Shown one piece after another: positions 7,207 to 15,406 of a stretch of DNA of 64,000 nucleotides. The position numbers and the translations under genes were made by a program. The notes under the pieces were generated by a model. That model did not search any database and was not told the origin of the DNA. It saw nothing but the letters and a program-made list of their open reading frames with translations. This DNA comes from Agromyces aurantiacus (GTDB lineage Bacteria; Actinomycetota; Actinomycetes; Actinomycetales; Microbacteriaceae), in assembly GCF_016907355.1 (NCBI RefSeq), contig NZ_JAFBBW010000001.1:2728001-2792000 (forward strand), written 5' to 3'. Every line of letters begins with the position of its first letter. Position 1 is the first letter of the stretch.

Positions 7207-9537
7207 TCATCCGCCGGGACGGTTGCCGTTCCCGTTCCCGTTCCCGTTGTTCCCCGGCCCGGTGCCGCCGCTCGGCGGCGGTTCGGCGGGCGTGCCGTCG
7301 GTCGGGGTCGGCGTGGGCGTCGGGTTGCCCTGACCGGGCACGATCGACCCGTCGGGAGACGAGCCCGGCCCGGTCACGGGCCCCATGCCGGCCTGGCTGA
7401 AGGGATCGCCGCCGTACTTGGCCGCCGCGACCGACATGACCTCGGGCCACATCCGGTGCCGGGCGGTCGCGGCCTGCCCCGTCGCGAAGTCGATGCCGCG
7501 CTGGTTGGCCTCGCCGTTGACGCTGACGACCGCGACGGCCGTGGCGACCTTCGAGCTCGCGCCGACCATCCAGGTGTCCTTGGCGCCGTCGGTCGTTCCG
7601 GTCTTGCCGATCAGGGGCACGCTCGGCACGACGTTCTGGTTCGACTGCCTGCCAGTGCCGCCGGTCATCACGGCCCCCATCGCGGTGTGCATGGCGGCGG
7701 CCACCTCGGGCAGGACCGACTGCGTGCAGGTCGACTTCGGCGGCGGGATCTCCTCGCCGTCGCGACCGACGATCCGGTCGATCGCGATCGGAGTGCAGGT
7801 CGTGCCGTTGTTGGCGATGCCCGCGAAGGCGACCGCCATCGACAGCGGCGCCACCTCGTTCGTCCCGATCACCGAGGAGGGGCCCTCCGCGAGCGGGTCG
7901 CCGTCGGCCCGATGCACGCCGAACGCCTCGGCGCGCTTGCGGATGTTGCAGAGGTCGAGCCGCTTCGCCATGCCGATGAACCCGGTGTTGATCGAGTTGA
8001 TGGTCGACTCCATCGCGCTGTAGTTCCCGCCGGACTCTCCCGCGTCGTTCTTCGGGTTCCAGTCGCCTGCGAACTGCGGACCGAGGCAGCTGTCCTGGAA
8101 GACGCCCCAGTTGCTCTTGGGCCGCGAGTCCACGCGCTCCGCCAGGCCATGCCCCGAGCTCAGCCACTCGGCGAGCGTGAAGACCTTGTACGACGATCCG
8201 GGCTGGAAGCCACGCGACCCGCCGTAGGCGTAGTCGGTGTTGTAGTTGATGCTCGTGAACTGCGGGCCCTGCGCCAGCACGTCGGGGTCCTGGCTGTAGG
8301 TGCGGTTCTGGGCCATCGCGAGCACCCGGCCGGTGCCGACCTCGACGCTCGAGATGACGCCGCCGACGTCCCAGCCCGGGAACGTGGCCGGCACGTGACG
8401 CGCCATCGCCTGCTCGGCCGCAACCTGCAGGTCGAGGTCGAGCGTCGTGTACACGTCGTAGCCGCCGCGCCGGAAGTTCAGGAGCCGCGTCTCCTCGTCC
8501 TCGCCGAAGGTCGGGTCGTTCTGGAGGACATGCTTGACGTAGTCGCAGAAGTACGCGCTCCCGGCCGCCGTCTGGCATCCGGTGCTCGGCTCGGTGATCT
8601 TCGGCTCGACCGGCGTGGCGACCGCGGCGTCGTATTCCTCGCGCGTGATCTTCCGCTCCTCGAGCATGCTCTTGAGGATGTAGTCGCGGCGGCTGGTGTT
8701 GTCGGCGTAGCCGTTCGCCGTCCCGTTCGTCTCATCGTCGGGCTGGTCGATCCGGAACTTGCCGGGGTTGTTGACGATCGCCATGAGGGATGCCGCCTGC
8801 GGCAGCGTGAGGTTCTTCGCCGACGTGCCGTAGTAGTAGTTCGCGGCCGCCTCGATGCCGTACACCGTGCCGCCGAAGCCGGCGATGTTGAGGTACCCGA
8901 GCAGGATCTCGCTCTTGGTGTAGCGCTTCTCGATCCCGATGGCGAGCCGCATCTCCTTCAGCTTGCGATCGATGGTGGTCTCGGTGACGGCGTCGTAGCA
9001 GCCGTCGCGCTCCTCCTCGGTCGTGGCATCCCGCTCGCATTCCTGCACACGCACGTTCTTGACGTACTGCTGCGCGATCGAGGAGCCGCCCTGGGTCTCG
9101 CGCCCGGTCGCCGTCGTCGCGGCCGCGCGCAGCGTGCCCTGGAGGTCGACGCCGCTGTGCTCGTAGAACCGCGGGTCCTCGCCGGCGATCGCGGCATCCT
9201 TCACGTACTGGTTGATCTGGTCCCAGCCGACCTCGACGCGGTTCTGGTCGTAGAAGGAGGCCAGGAGCGCGACGGACCCGTCGGACCGGGTCGCGTAGAT
9301 GTTGCTCTTCTCCGAGAGCTCGCCGATGTCGAGGTAGCTCGGCAGGTTCTCGAACATCGAGATGGTGCTGGAGGTCGCGACGCCGACAGCCGCGATCGCG
9401 GGCGTGATCGCGACCGTCACGAGCGTCGCGGCGGCCGCGCTCGCGGCCACGAGGCCGACGAGTCCGCCCACCACGCCCGCGGGCGTCCGAGTCTCCTGGA
9501 AGTCGCGGTTGCGCATATTGCGGAACTGCGGCTGCAT
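7207..9537 (-). CDS. Class A penicillin-binding protein (transglycosylase/transpeptidase)
   Basis: A 776-aa bifunctional peptidoglycan synthase anchored by one N-terminal helix (about residues 22-50). The GT51 glycosyltransferase domain shows AGEDPRFYEHSGVD near 120, with the catalytic Glu, then GGSSIAQQYVKN and KEMRLAIGIE. The transpeptidase domain has a serine motif GSSYKVF near 443, SIN/SMA segments, and KTGTTDG near 605. The tail is Pro/Gly/Asn-rich and low complexity. I chose the ATG starting MQPQFRNMRN because GGAGGTGG precedes it. Extra Cys residues in the extracellular part (CERD..., DGCYD) hint at disulfides. A small CCCCCGAACGGGGG hairpin lies in the leader. Confidence 0.95.
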   Translation of the reverse strand: MQPQFRNMRNRDFQETRTPAGVVGGLVGLVAASAAAATLVTVAITPAIAAVGVATSSTISMFENLPSYLDIGELSEKSNIYATRSDGSVALLASFYDQNRVEVGWDQINQYVKDAAIAGEDPRFYEHSGVDLQGTLRAAATTATGRETQGGSSIAQQYVKNVRVQECERDATTEEERDGCYDAVTETTIDRKLKEMRLAIGIEKRYTKSEILLGYLNIAGFGGTVYGIEAAANYYYGTSAKNLTLPQAASLMAIVNNPGKFRIDQPDDETNGTANGYADNTSRRDYILKSMLEERKITREEYDAAVATPVEPKITEPSTGCQTAAGSAYFCDYVKHVLQNDPTFGEDEETRLLNFRRGGYDVYTTLDLDLQVAAEQAMARHVPATFPGWDVGGVISSVEVGTGRVLAMAQNRTYSQDPDVLAQGPQFTSINYNTDYAYGGSRGFQPGSSYKVFTLAEWLSSGHGLAERVDSRPKSNWGVFQDSCLGPQFAGDWNPKNDAGESGGNYSAMESTINSINTGFIGMAKRLDLCNIRKRAEAFGVHRADGDPLAEGPSSVIGTNEVAPLSMAVAFAGIANNGTTCTPIAIDRIVGRDGEEIPPPKSTCTQSVLPEVAAAMHTAMGAVMTGGTGRQSNQNVVPSVPLIGKTGTTDGAKDTWMVGASSKVATAVAVVSVNGEANQRGIDFATGQAATARHRMWPEVMSVAAAKYGGDPFSQAGMGPVTGPGSSPDGSIVPGQGNPTPTPTPTDGTPAEPPPSGGTGPGNNGNGNGNGNRPGG

Positions 9538-9718
9538 CGACCACCTCCGTCTGCTGCGACCCGTGGTCTCCCCCGAACGGGGGCCTGCATCCACGCCTCA
9601 CTCCATGGAACCGCAGCGGGCGGCCGATGTCCAGCCGGTGGCGTCGGCGCGTCGGCGAGCATCCCCGTTTCGGCCGACGACCCCCGTTGGAGGTCTGTTC
9701 GCGCCGGTCGAAGCGACG

Positions 9719-9752
9719 TAGAGTGCCTGTCGCCGCACGATCGAGGAGGCAC
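9719..9752 (+). promoter_or_regulatory. -10 box and strong Shine-Dalgarno of a small ORF
   Basis: TAGAGT is followed about 20 nt later by GAGGAGG, which sits 4 nt before one ATG and 7 nt before the next. The pairing supports translation of the small frame downstream. Confidence 0.5.
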
Positions 9753-9753
9753 G

Positions 9754-9852
9754 ATGATGCCGACACCACCCGCACCCGCCGACCACGACGAGGCGGACTG
9801 GCACGGCTTCGACGACGAGATGGCGGCGCTGGAGGGTATTCGCGGCGTCTGA
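9754..9852 (+). CDS. Possible small protein, 32 aa
   Basis: MMPTPPAPADHDEADWHGF begins this acidic 32-residue frame, which ends in ALEGIRGV. Support comes from a strong Shine-Dalgarno and a -10 box, not from homology; I recognise no family. The second ATG has the better spacing. It may be a real small protein or the surviving 5' end of a decayed gene, since the next 200 nt holds only broken frames. Confidence 0.4.
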   Translation: MMPTPPAPADHDEADWHGFDDEMAALEGIRGV

Positions 9853-10050
9853 TCGGCGCACCGGATGCGCGTGAGCAGGCCGAGCAGGGTGTGGAGATCA
9901 TCGTCCTCGAGATCGTCGAGGCGAGTCCAGGAGAGGCTCTGGACGCGACATCGGATCAGGTCTGGGCGTTCGTCGACTGCGCCGGCCTCCGAGCCCGGTG
10001 GGAGCGCGAACCGAGGCGACGACTCGACTGCGCGAGCATGCCCCGACCGC
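9853..10050. other. Gap with ambiguous, possibly decayed coding sequence
   Basis: No gene with a start signal is visible. On the minus strand one frame reads SWTRLDDLEDDDLHTLLGLL, which looks like the C-terminal helix of a MarR-type regulator, but it has no intact N-terminal part. On the plus strand another frame (VEIIVLEIVEASPG) has similar codon composition. I cannot decide between a relic and chance. Confidence 0.25.
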
Positions 10051-10827
10051 TCAGCGCGGAATGACCGTCACGAGGTCGAGGGACACGAGAACCGGACCCT
10101 CTCCGGTCAGGCCGGTGACGGCATCACGAGGCACCACCCGGCGGCGTGTTGGCAGGACCAGCCCGTCGAACTCGCGGTGGCGCTCGGTGTAGTGCGCGGT
10201 CGGGGCACCGCCGAACACGTCGGCCGCGTAGTCATGCCGGCGCTGCAACCCGTCGTCGTCGAAGTAGAACACCTGCGTGGCGTTATGGGTCGCGATGGAA
10301 TCGGGGAAGGTCACCTCGACGCGCCGCCAGGTCTCCGGGAGCCCGATGGTGTGCGCGCTCACCTCGGTCCACGGCTCGAGCTCGACCACGCGCACGTCGG
10401 GACGTCGGAACAGGTGCGGCACGTTGAGGTAGTTCCAGAGCGCGTAGCCGGCGAAGTACGTCGCGTCCGCGAGGTCCCACGGTGGGCCGCCGCGCGAGAT
10501 CACGACGGACCGGGGGTCGGCTCGGCGCTCGATCAGCGCGCCGTTCGCCTCCCGCAGCACCACCTCGGAGGGCGTGTACTCGGCGCTGACGTCCGGCGAG
10601 CCGAAGGCGCGGTACTGGACTCGCTGCTCTCTCGTCGAGACCGAGGCGTCGATGTGGCCCGTCAGACCGGGCTGGCCGAACTGCGCCCAGAGCCCGCCGC
10701 CGAGCTCGAAGCCGACGTCGATGCGGGTCAGCTCCGCCCAGCGACGTGCGCCGCCTGCGGCGTCGGTGATCTCGTCGAGCAATTCCGTTCCGCCGAGCAG
10801 GGGTGCTCCGGGGATCGAGGTGGTCAT
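10051..10827 (-). CDS. Conserved-looking hypothetical protein, last gene of the HxlR-linked operon
   Basis: A 258-aa soluble protein with no signal peptide or membrane helix. It is rich in aromatic residues and beta-type segments: GELGGGLWAQFG-like stretch near 45, YFAGYALWNYLNVPHLF near 130, ETWRRVEVTFPD near 170, and TQVFYFDDDGLQRRHDY near 190. Both the alternating pattern and the last motif recall lipid- or lipoprotein-binding beta-barrel folds, but I do not recognise a named family. It starts 13 nt after the MFS stop, with AAGGAAC upstream, so it is translated from the same mRNA. Confidence 0.8.
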   Translation of the reverse strand: MTTSIPGAPLLGGTELLDEITDAAGGARRWAELTRIDVGFELGGGLWAQFGQPGLTGHIDASVSTREQRVQYRAFGSPDVSAEYTPSEVVLREANGALIERRADPRSVVISRGGPPWDLADATYFAGYALWNYLNVPHLFRRPDVRVVELEPWTEVSAHTIGLPETWRRVEVTFPDSIATHNATQVFYFDDDGLQRRHDYAADVFGGAPTAHYTERHREFDGLVLPTRRRVVPRDAVTGLTGEGPVLVSLDLVTVIPR

Positions 10828-10840
10828 GGTCTCGTTCCTT

Positions 10841-12085
10841 TCATCGGTGGCGACGGGACCGACGCAGGGCGACGACGGCGGTGACGAGGGCGAGGACGGC
10901 GATCGGAGCCCCGATCACCTGGAAGGCGACCTGGACGCCGAACACGCCGACCAGGACGCCGGCGAGGACGGCGGGAATCGACAGGGCGAGGTAGGCAACG
11001 AGGTAGAACGCGGCCATGATCGCTGCGCGTTCGGCTGCGGGGATCGCGCCGGTCAGGAGGCGCAGGCCGCCGAGGAATCCCGTACCGAAGCCCAGGCCCG
11101 AGACCGCCGCCCCGATCAGGAACACCGCGCCCGATCCGGTGGCGGCCGAATAGGAGATGAGGGCGACGCCGATGGCCAGTGCGGCCGATCCCGCTGCGGC
11201 GGCCTGACGGGGCGGGAGTCGGCGGAAGACGAGCTGCGAGATCGTCGCGGTGCTCGCCAGGGCCACGATGCAGGCGCTGGACAGGATCACGTCGGCGGTG
11301 TCGAAGAGTTCGGCACCGAGCGCGGGCCCGAGGCTGAACAGCAGGCCCCCCAGGGACCAGGACGCCGTCACGGCGAGCGCCGCGACCGTGAACGGGCCGC
11401 GAGCTGCGATGGGAACGCTCGGGCGCCGGATCCGCCACCGGAGCCCGCCGCGCCGTGCGACGGTCTCCGGCATCGCCATGACGCCGACGGCGGCCACCGC
11501 GAGGAAGGCGAGCTGAGCGAGATAGGGCAGCACTCGGGGGGCCCAGTCGTACTGGACCAGGAGCGACGCCACGAGCACACCGAGGGCGATGCCGACGCTG
11601 CTGGCGACGCCGTTCGCGAGGCCGGCGGCGGCCGCATCCCGGCGCGGATGAAGGTCGAGCAGTGCCGCTCCGGCGGTGCTGAGCGCGAGCCCCGTCGCGA
11701 TCCCCTGCACGGCCCGAGCGACGACCAGCCAGACGACCCCCGGGGCGAGAGCGGAGAGGATGGTGGCGGCGATGAGGCCGGCCACCGCGACGAGCAGCAC
11801 GGGTCGTCGCCCGACCTCGTCGGATGCGGTCCCGGCGATCAGCAGCGCGAGCAGGACGCCGATGGCGTACGTCGCGTAGACGAGCGTGAGCGTCAGCGGC
11901 GACAGGTCCCAGGCCGCCTGATAGGTCGGATAGATCGGTGACGGCGTCACCGAGGCGAACAGGCCCAGGCCGACGATGCCGGCGGTCAGGACGAACGACG
12001 GCTTCCGGCTCAGCGTCGGCCGACGATGTTCGGTGCCGCGACTCGTGCGGCCGGAGGGTGCGGGAGTGAGCAGTGTGGTGTCCAC
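10841..12085 (-). CDS. MFS transporter, probable exporter
   Basis: A 414-aa major facilitator protein with 12 predicted membrane helices. The loop between helices 2 and 3 reads GTASDEVGRRPVLL near residue 70, the standard MFS motif A. Helix 4 holds VVARAVQGIATGLALS, typical of drug exporters of the DHA1 type. I use the GTG that starts VDTTLL, with GGAAGAA upstream. It sits between an alpha/beta hydrolase (71-nt gap) and the orphan protein (13-nt gap). A role in exporting a toxic compound or a product of the operon enzymes is an inference from context. Confidence 0.88.
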   Translation of the reverse strand: MDTTLLTPAPSGRTSRGTEHRRPTLSRKPSFVLTAGIVGLGLFASVTPSPIYPTYQAAWDLSPLTLTLVYATYAIGVLLALLIAGTASDEVGRRPVLLVAVAGLIAATILSALAPGVVWLVVARAVQGIATGLALSTAGAALLDLHPRRDAAAAGLANGVASSVGIALGVLVASLLVQYDWAPRVLPYLAQLAFLAVAAVGVMAMPETVARRGGLRWRIRRPSVPIAARGPFTVAALAVTASWSLGGLLFSLGPALGAELFDTADVILSSACIVALASTATISQLVFRRLPPRQAAAAGSAALAIGVALISYSAATGSGAVFLIGAAVSGLGFGTGFLGGLRLLTGAIPAAERAAIMAAFYLVAYLALSIPAVLAGVLVGVFGVQVAFQVIGAPIAVLALVTAVVALRRSRRHR

Positions 12086-12156
12086 GTGAGTTCTTCCGGT
12101 TCGGGCCCGCCGCACGCCGGCCGAACGGCGCGGCGGGCGGCGGGCATCTGGGCCGT

Positions 12157-13107
12157 TCAGCGGACGGCGGACGCCGCGAACTCGGGAACGAGGAATTCGC
12201 GGAGCGCGTCGAGCATCTGCTCCGGCGCCTCCTCGGCCACCCAGTGACCCGCACCCTCGACGACGAGACCGGTCACGTCCTCGGCGAGGCCGTGCATGTT
12301 CTCCTCGACGTGGGGGCCGTAGCTGCGCTCGCCGCCGATCGCGAGGACCGGCACCGTGAGCTTGCGCTGGGCGCGCTCGGCGTTCTGCGCGAGCGTCTCG
12401 TCGAAGGCCCGGTAGAAGCCGAGGCTTCCGGTGAGCGACACCGGGTCGGAGACCAGGCCGATGTAGTAGTCGATGGTCTCCTGCGTCACGCCGCCGCCCT
12501 GGATGGCGAACTCGTAGCCGAAGTAGACGTCCTCCCGGCCGGCGATGAGCTGCTCGGGGAGCCCGGCCGCGCGGTTGAACGGGATGTGCCAGAGCTTCTC
12601 GTTGAGCGGTCGGGGAAGGAACAGGGGCGGCGCCGGGGTCGCACCGGGGGGCGCGGGGATCTCGGCGAGCGCGACGCGCGTCACCCGGTCGGCGTGGTCG
12701 GCGGCGAGGGCGTAGCCCACGGCGAAGCCCGTGTCATGTCCCACGACCGCGAAGCGCTCGTGGCCGAGCGCGTCCATCAGGCCGATCAGGTCGCGTGCGA
12801 CCGTGCCGGTGTCGTATCCCGATTCCGGCTTGTCGGAGAGGCCCGCCCCGCGCTGGTCGACCGCGATGACGGTGAAGTCCTTCGCGAGCTCGGGCATCAG
12901 CAGGCGCCAGGCGTACCAGGTCTCCGGCCATCCGTGGATGAGCAGCAGGGCCGGGCCCCGGCCGCCGATCACGGCATGGAGCCGGACGTCGCCGGTGTCG
13001 ATGATCCGGCTCGTGTAGGTGTCGGCGAATCCGGCGGGGAGGTCGGGGGCGCCGGTGACGGCTCCCGGTCCTTCGGGGACGACGGAGCCGGTGAATGCGG
13101 TGTTCAT
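12157..13107 (-). CDS. Alpha/beta hydrolase, epoxide hydrolase-like
   Basis: A 316-aa alpha/beta-hydrolase. The oxyanion motif HGWPETWYAW lies near residue 58, the nucleophile elbow is GHDTGFAVG near 123 with Asp rather than Ser, and the catalytic His is in GAGHWVAEEAP near 285. An Asp nucleophile with an HGxP motif is the hallmark of epoxide hydrolases and haloalkane dehalogenases; the cap region holds Tyr residues (YYIG, FYRAF) that could activate an epoxide. AGGAAACGAAC precedes the ATG. It is the fourth gene of the operon facing the HxlR regulator, which suggests a role against a reactive or xenobiotic compound. Confidence 0.9.
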   Translation of the reverse strand: MNTAFTGSVVPEGPGAVTGAPDLPAGFADTYTSRIIDTGDVRLHAVIGGRGPALLLIHGWPETWYAWRLLMPELAKDFTVIAVDQRGAGLSDKPESGYDTGTVARDLIGLMDALGHERFAVVGHDTGFAVGYALAADHADRVTRVALAEIPAPPGATPAPPLFLPRPLNEKLWHIPFNRAAGLPEQLIAGREDVYFGYEFAIQGGGVTQETIDYYIGLVSDPVSLTGSLGFYRAFDETLAQNAERAQRKLTVPVLAIGGERSYGPHVEENMHGLAEDVTGLVVEGAGHWVAEEAPEQMLDALREFLVPEFAASAVR

Positions 13108-13157
13108 GTTCGTTTCCTGTTCTTCGGTGGTTCCTCGGTGATGCGGATGTCGGTGGA

Positions 13158-14642
13158 TCAGGCGGCGATCGGGTGCAGGTCCGATCCCCTCTCGATCCAG
13201 TCGGGTCGCGCGGCGCTGTCCCGCCCGTACGTCTCGAGCAGCCGCAGCCAGATCTCGCTGACCGTCGGATATGCGGGGACCGCGTGCCAGAGGCGGTCGA
13301 GCGGCACCTCGCCGACGATCGCGGTGGTGGCGGCGTGGAGCAGTTCGGCCACGTCGGGGCCCACGAAGGTGGCGCCGATGATCACGGAGCGGTCCTCATC
13401 GACGACCATGCGGGCCTGCCCGCGGTAGTCGTCGGCGTGCAGGCTCGCGCCCGCGACCCAGCCGAGCTCGTAGTCCACTGCGCGAGCCCGGTACCCGGCG
13501 GCCTCGGCCGCGGCGAGCGTCAGGCCCACGGATGCCACTTCGGGATCGGTGAAGGCGACCTGGGGTACCGCTGCGTGGTCGGCGGTCGCGACATGGGCTC
13601 CCCACGCGGCATCCGACACGGTGGTGCCGTTGGCCCGCGCGGCGATCACGTCGCCGGTCGCGCGGGCCTGGTACTTGCCCTGGTGGGTGAGCAGCGCGCG
13701 GCCGTTGACGTCGCCGACGGCGTACAGCCAGTCGAAGCCGGGGACCCGGAGGGTGTCGTCGGTGTCGATCCACACGCCCGGGGTCAGCCCGACGGTTTCG
13801 AGGCCGATGTCGGTCGACCGAGGCGTGCGGCCGGTGGCGACGAGCACGCGCTCGGCGCCGACGGCGTCGCCGGTCACCGTCTCGACGGTCACCCCGTGTT
13901 CGCCGTGCAGGACCCGCGCCGTGTCGGTGTGCAGCAGCAGCTCGACGCCCTGTGAGCGGAGCGAGTCGGCGACCCGCTCGCGGGCGAACGGCTCTGCGCC
14001 GGACAGGAGGTCGCCGCGTGCGATGACCGTGACCTGCGTGCCGAACGCCGCGAAGGCGGTCGCCATCTCGGCCGCGACCACGCCGCCGCCGATGATGGCC
14101 AGGCTCCCCGGCACTTCGCGGACGCTGGTCGCGTCCCTGCTGGTCCACGGCTTCGCCTCGCGCAGGCCATCGATATCCGGGATGGCGGCGTCGGATCCGG
14201 TCGCGATCGCGACGGCGTGCCGCGCGGTGAGGACGAGGGTCGAGCCGTCGGCGGTGCGCACGGTGACCTCGCGGATGCCGCTCAGGCGGCCGTGCCCTCG
14301 GATGAGGTCGATACCGGCCCCACGGGCCCAGGCGACCTGGCCGTCATCGGACCAGTTCGACGTGAACCGGTCGCGGCGTGCGAGCACCGCCGCGACGTCG
14401 AGGTCGCCGGTGACGGCCTCGGCGGCGCCCGCCACGTTGCGCGCCGCGCGGAGCGCGGCCGGAGAGCGGAGCAGCGCCTTCGAGGGCATGCACGCCCAGT
14501 ACGAGCATTCGCCGCCGAGCAGCTCGTGTTCGACGATGACGGCGGTGAGACCGCCCCGGACGGCCCGGTCGGCGATGTTCTCGCCGACCGCACCGCCGCC
14601 GAGGACGACGAGGTCGTATTCCTCGATGAGTGTGGTGTCCAT
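13158..14642 (-). CDS. FAD-dependent pyridine nucleotide-disulfide oxidoreductase, atypical
   Basis: A 494-aa class I flavin disulfide oxidoreductase related to lipoamide dehydrogenase and mercuric reductase. FAD binding is shown by VVLGGGAVGENIA near residue 11 and by YAVGDVNGRALL near 310; NAD(P) binding by IIGGGVVAAEMATAF near 175. The redox motif is GGECSYWACMPSKALL, so the two Cys are four residues apart as usual, but the residues between are unusual. In the dimerisation domain the usual HPT is YPTVSE, so the proton-accepting His is replaced by Tyr. ATG is preferred over a GTG 9 nt upstream on spacing to GAGGAG. Confidence 0.9.
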   Translation of the reverse strand: MDTTLIEEYDLVVLGGGAVGENIADRAVRGGLTAVIVEHELLGGECSYWACMPSKALLRSPAALRAARNVAGAAEAVTGDLDVAAVLARRDRFTSNWSDDGQVAWARGAGIDLIRGHGRLSGIREVTVRTADGSTLVLTARHAVAIATGSDAAIPDIDGLREAKPWTSRDATSVREVPGSLAIIGGGVVAAEMATAFAAFGTQVTVIARGDLLSGAEPFARERVADSLRSQGVELLLHTDTARVLHGEHGVTVETVTGDAVGAERVLVATGRTPRSTDIGLETVGLTPGVWIDTDDTLRVPGFDWLYAVGDVNGRALLTHQGKYQARATGDVIAARANGTTVSDAAWGAHVATADHAAVPQVAFTDPEVASVGLTLAAAEAAGYRARAVDYELGWVAGASLHADDYRGQARMVVDEDRSVIIGATFVGPDVAELLHAATTAIVGEVPLDRLWHAVPAYPTVSEIWLRLLETYGRDSAARPDWIERGSDLHPIAA

Positions 14643-14673
14643 GCTGATCACTGCTCCTCGTTTCGTGTCGGCG

Positions 14674-14859
14674 TCAGACTTGGCCGTCGACGATGCGGTA
14701 GCCCTGGGCTGCGAGCGCCACGGTCATGTGTGCCGCGTACCACTGGGGCCACCCGTCGTCGTAGGCGCCGTCGAGTTCTTCCGCTTCGTAGACGCCGTGC
14801 GCCGCGGCCGCTCCGGTGAGCAGGGCGAGGATGGCGTCGTAGGTGATGTCGTCGTTCAT
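14674..14859 (-). CDS. Small protein, 61 aa
   Basis: A short acidic protein, MNDDITYDAILALLTGAAAA at its start and WPQWYAAHMTVALAAQGYRI in its second half. It has no Cys, signal peptide or membrane helix and looks like a compact helical protein. GGAG precedes the ATG. It lies 29 nt after the glyoxalase-fold gene and 31 nt before the oxidoreductase gene, so it belongs to the operon. I do not know its function. Confidence 0.72.
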   Translation of the reverse strand: MNDDITYDAILALLTGAAAAHGVYEAEELDGAYDDGWPQWYAAHMTVALAAQGYRIVDGQV

Positions 14860-14888
14860 GGCTCCGTCTGCCTTCCGTTCCGTTCCGA

Positions 14889-15329
14889 TCAGCGACCGGG
14901 GAGACGCTTCTTGATCTCCTGGAGGATCCAGAGGTTCCCGTCGGGGTCCGCGAAGGTGGCGTAGGAGCCGTAGTCGGCCCGCTCGGGGTGCGGGCCGGCG
15001 ATGCGGCGCTCCGTACCCGGGTGGATGAAGGCCTCGGCCTCGTGGAAGACCTCGGAGATCTCGATCCCACGGGCCGCGATCTCGGCTCGCGTCTCCTCGA
15101 TGTCCCAGACGGCGAGCAGCAGGCCATCGTTCGATCCCGCGGGCGAGGTGGTGACACCCGTGCCGAAGATGATCGACGCAGTCGACCCCGGCGGAGTCAG
15201 CTGCACGACCCGGTAGGAATCGTCGACGATGAGATCGGCGTCGAGCCGGAAATCCAGGCGACGGTAGAAGTCGAGGGTCCGATCGACGTCGGCGACGGGG
15301 AGGAGGGCGACTTCGAGCTTGAGTTCCAT
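14889..15329 (-). CDS. VOC-superfamily (glyoxalase-like) protein, first gene of the operon
   Basis: A 146-aa protein of the vicinal-oxygen-chelate fold. Two beta-alpha-beta-beta-beta modules are visible: VALLPVADVDRTLDFYRRL near the start, and later DYGSYATFADPDGNLWILQE near residue 120, with the Glu that normally binds metal. Such small VOC proteins act as dioxygenases, glyoxalases or drug-binding resistance proteins. AGGAG sits 8 nt before the chosen ATG; an upstream in-frame ATG would leave no room. Divergent from the HxlR regulator, it heads a six-gene unit. Confidence 0.88.
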   Translation of the reverse strand: MELKLEVALLPVADVDRTLDFYRRLDFRLDADLIVDDSYRVVQLTPPGSTASIIFGTGVTTSPAGSNDGLLLAVWDIEETRAEIAARGIEISEVFHEAEAFIHPGTERRIAGPHPERADYGSYATFADPDGNLWILQEIKKRLPGR

Positions 15330-15339
15330 GGGATTCACT

Positions 15340-15371
15340 CCTGTTCTAGGACTAGTTCATCCTGATACAGG
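15340..15371. promoter_or_regulatory. Candidate HxlR operator: two 11-bp elements
   Basis: CCTGTTCTAGG and CCTGATACAGG start exactly 21 bp apart, two helical turns, between the two divergent genes. Each has CCT...AGG symmetry. They overlap a TTGAGT / TAGTCC pair (17-nt spacer) that could drive the VOC operon, so a bound dimeric regulator would block it. Confidence 0.55.
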
Positions 15372-15391
15372 ACTCAACTGTGCGAAGGCGG

Positions 15392-15406
15392 TACTCTATT
15401 CCCATG
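15392..15406 (+). promoter_or_regulatory. -10 box of leaderless hxlR-type gene
   Basis: TACTCT, then 6 nt, then the ATG. Transcription would begin at or next to the start codon. Confidence 0.5.
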
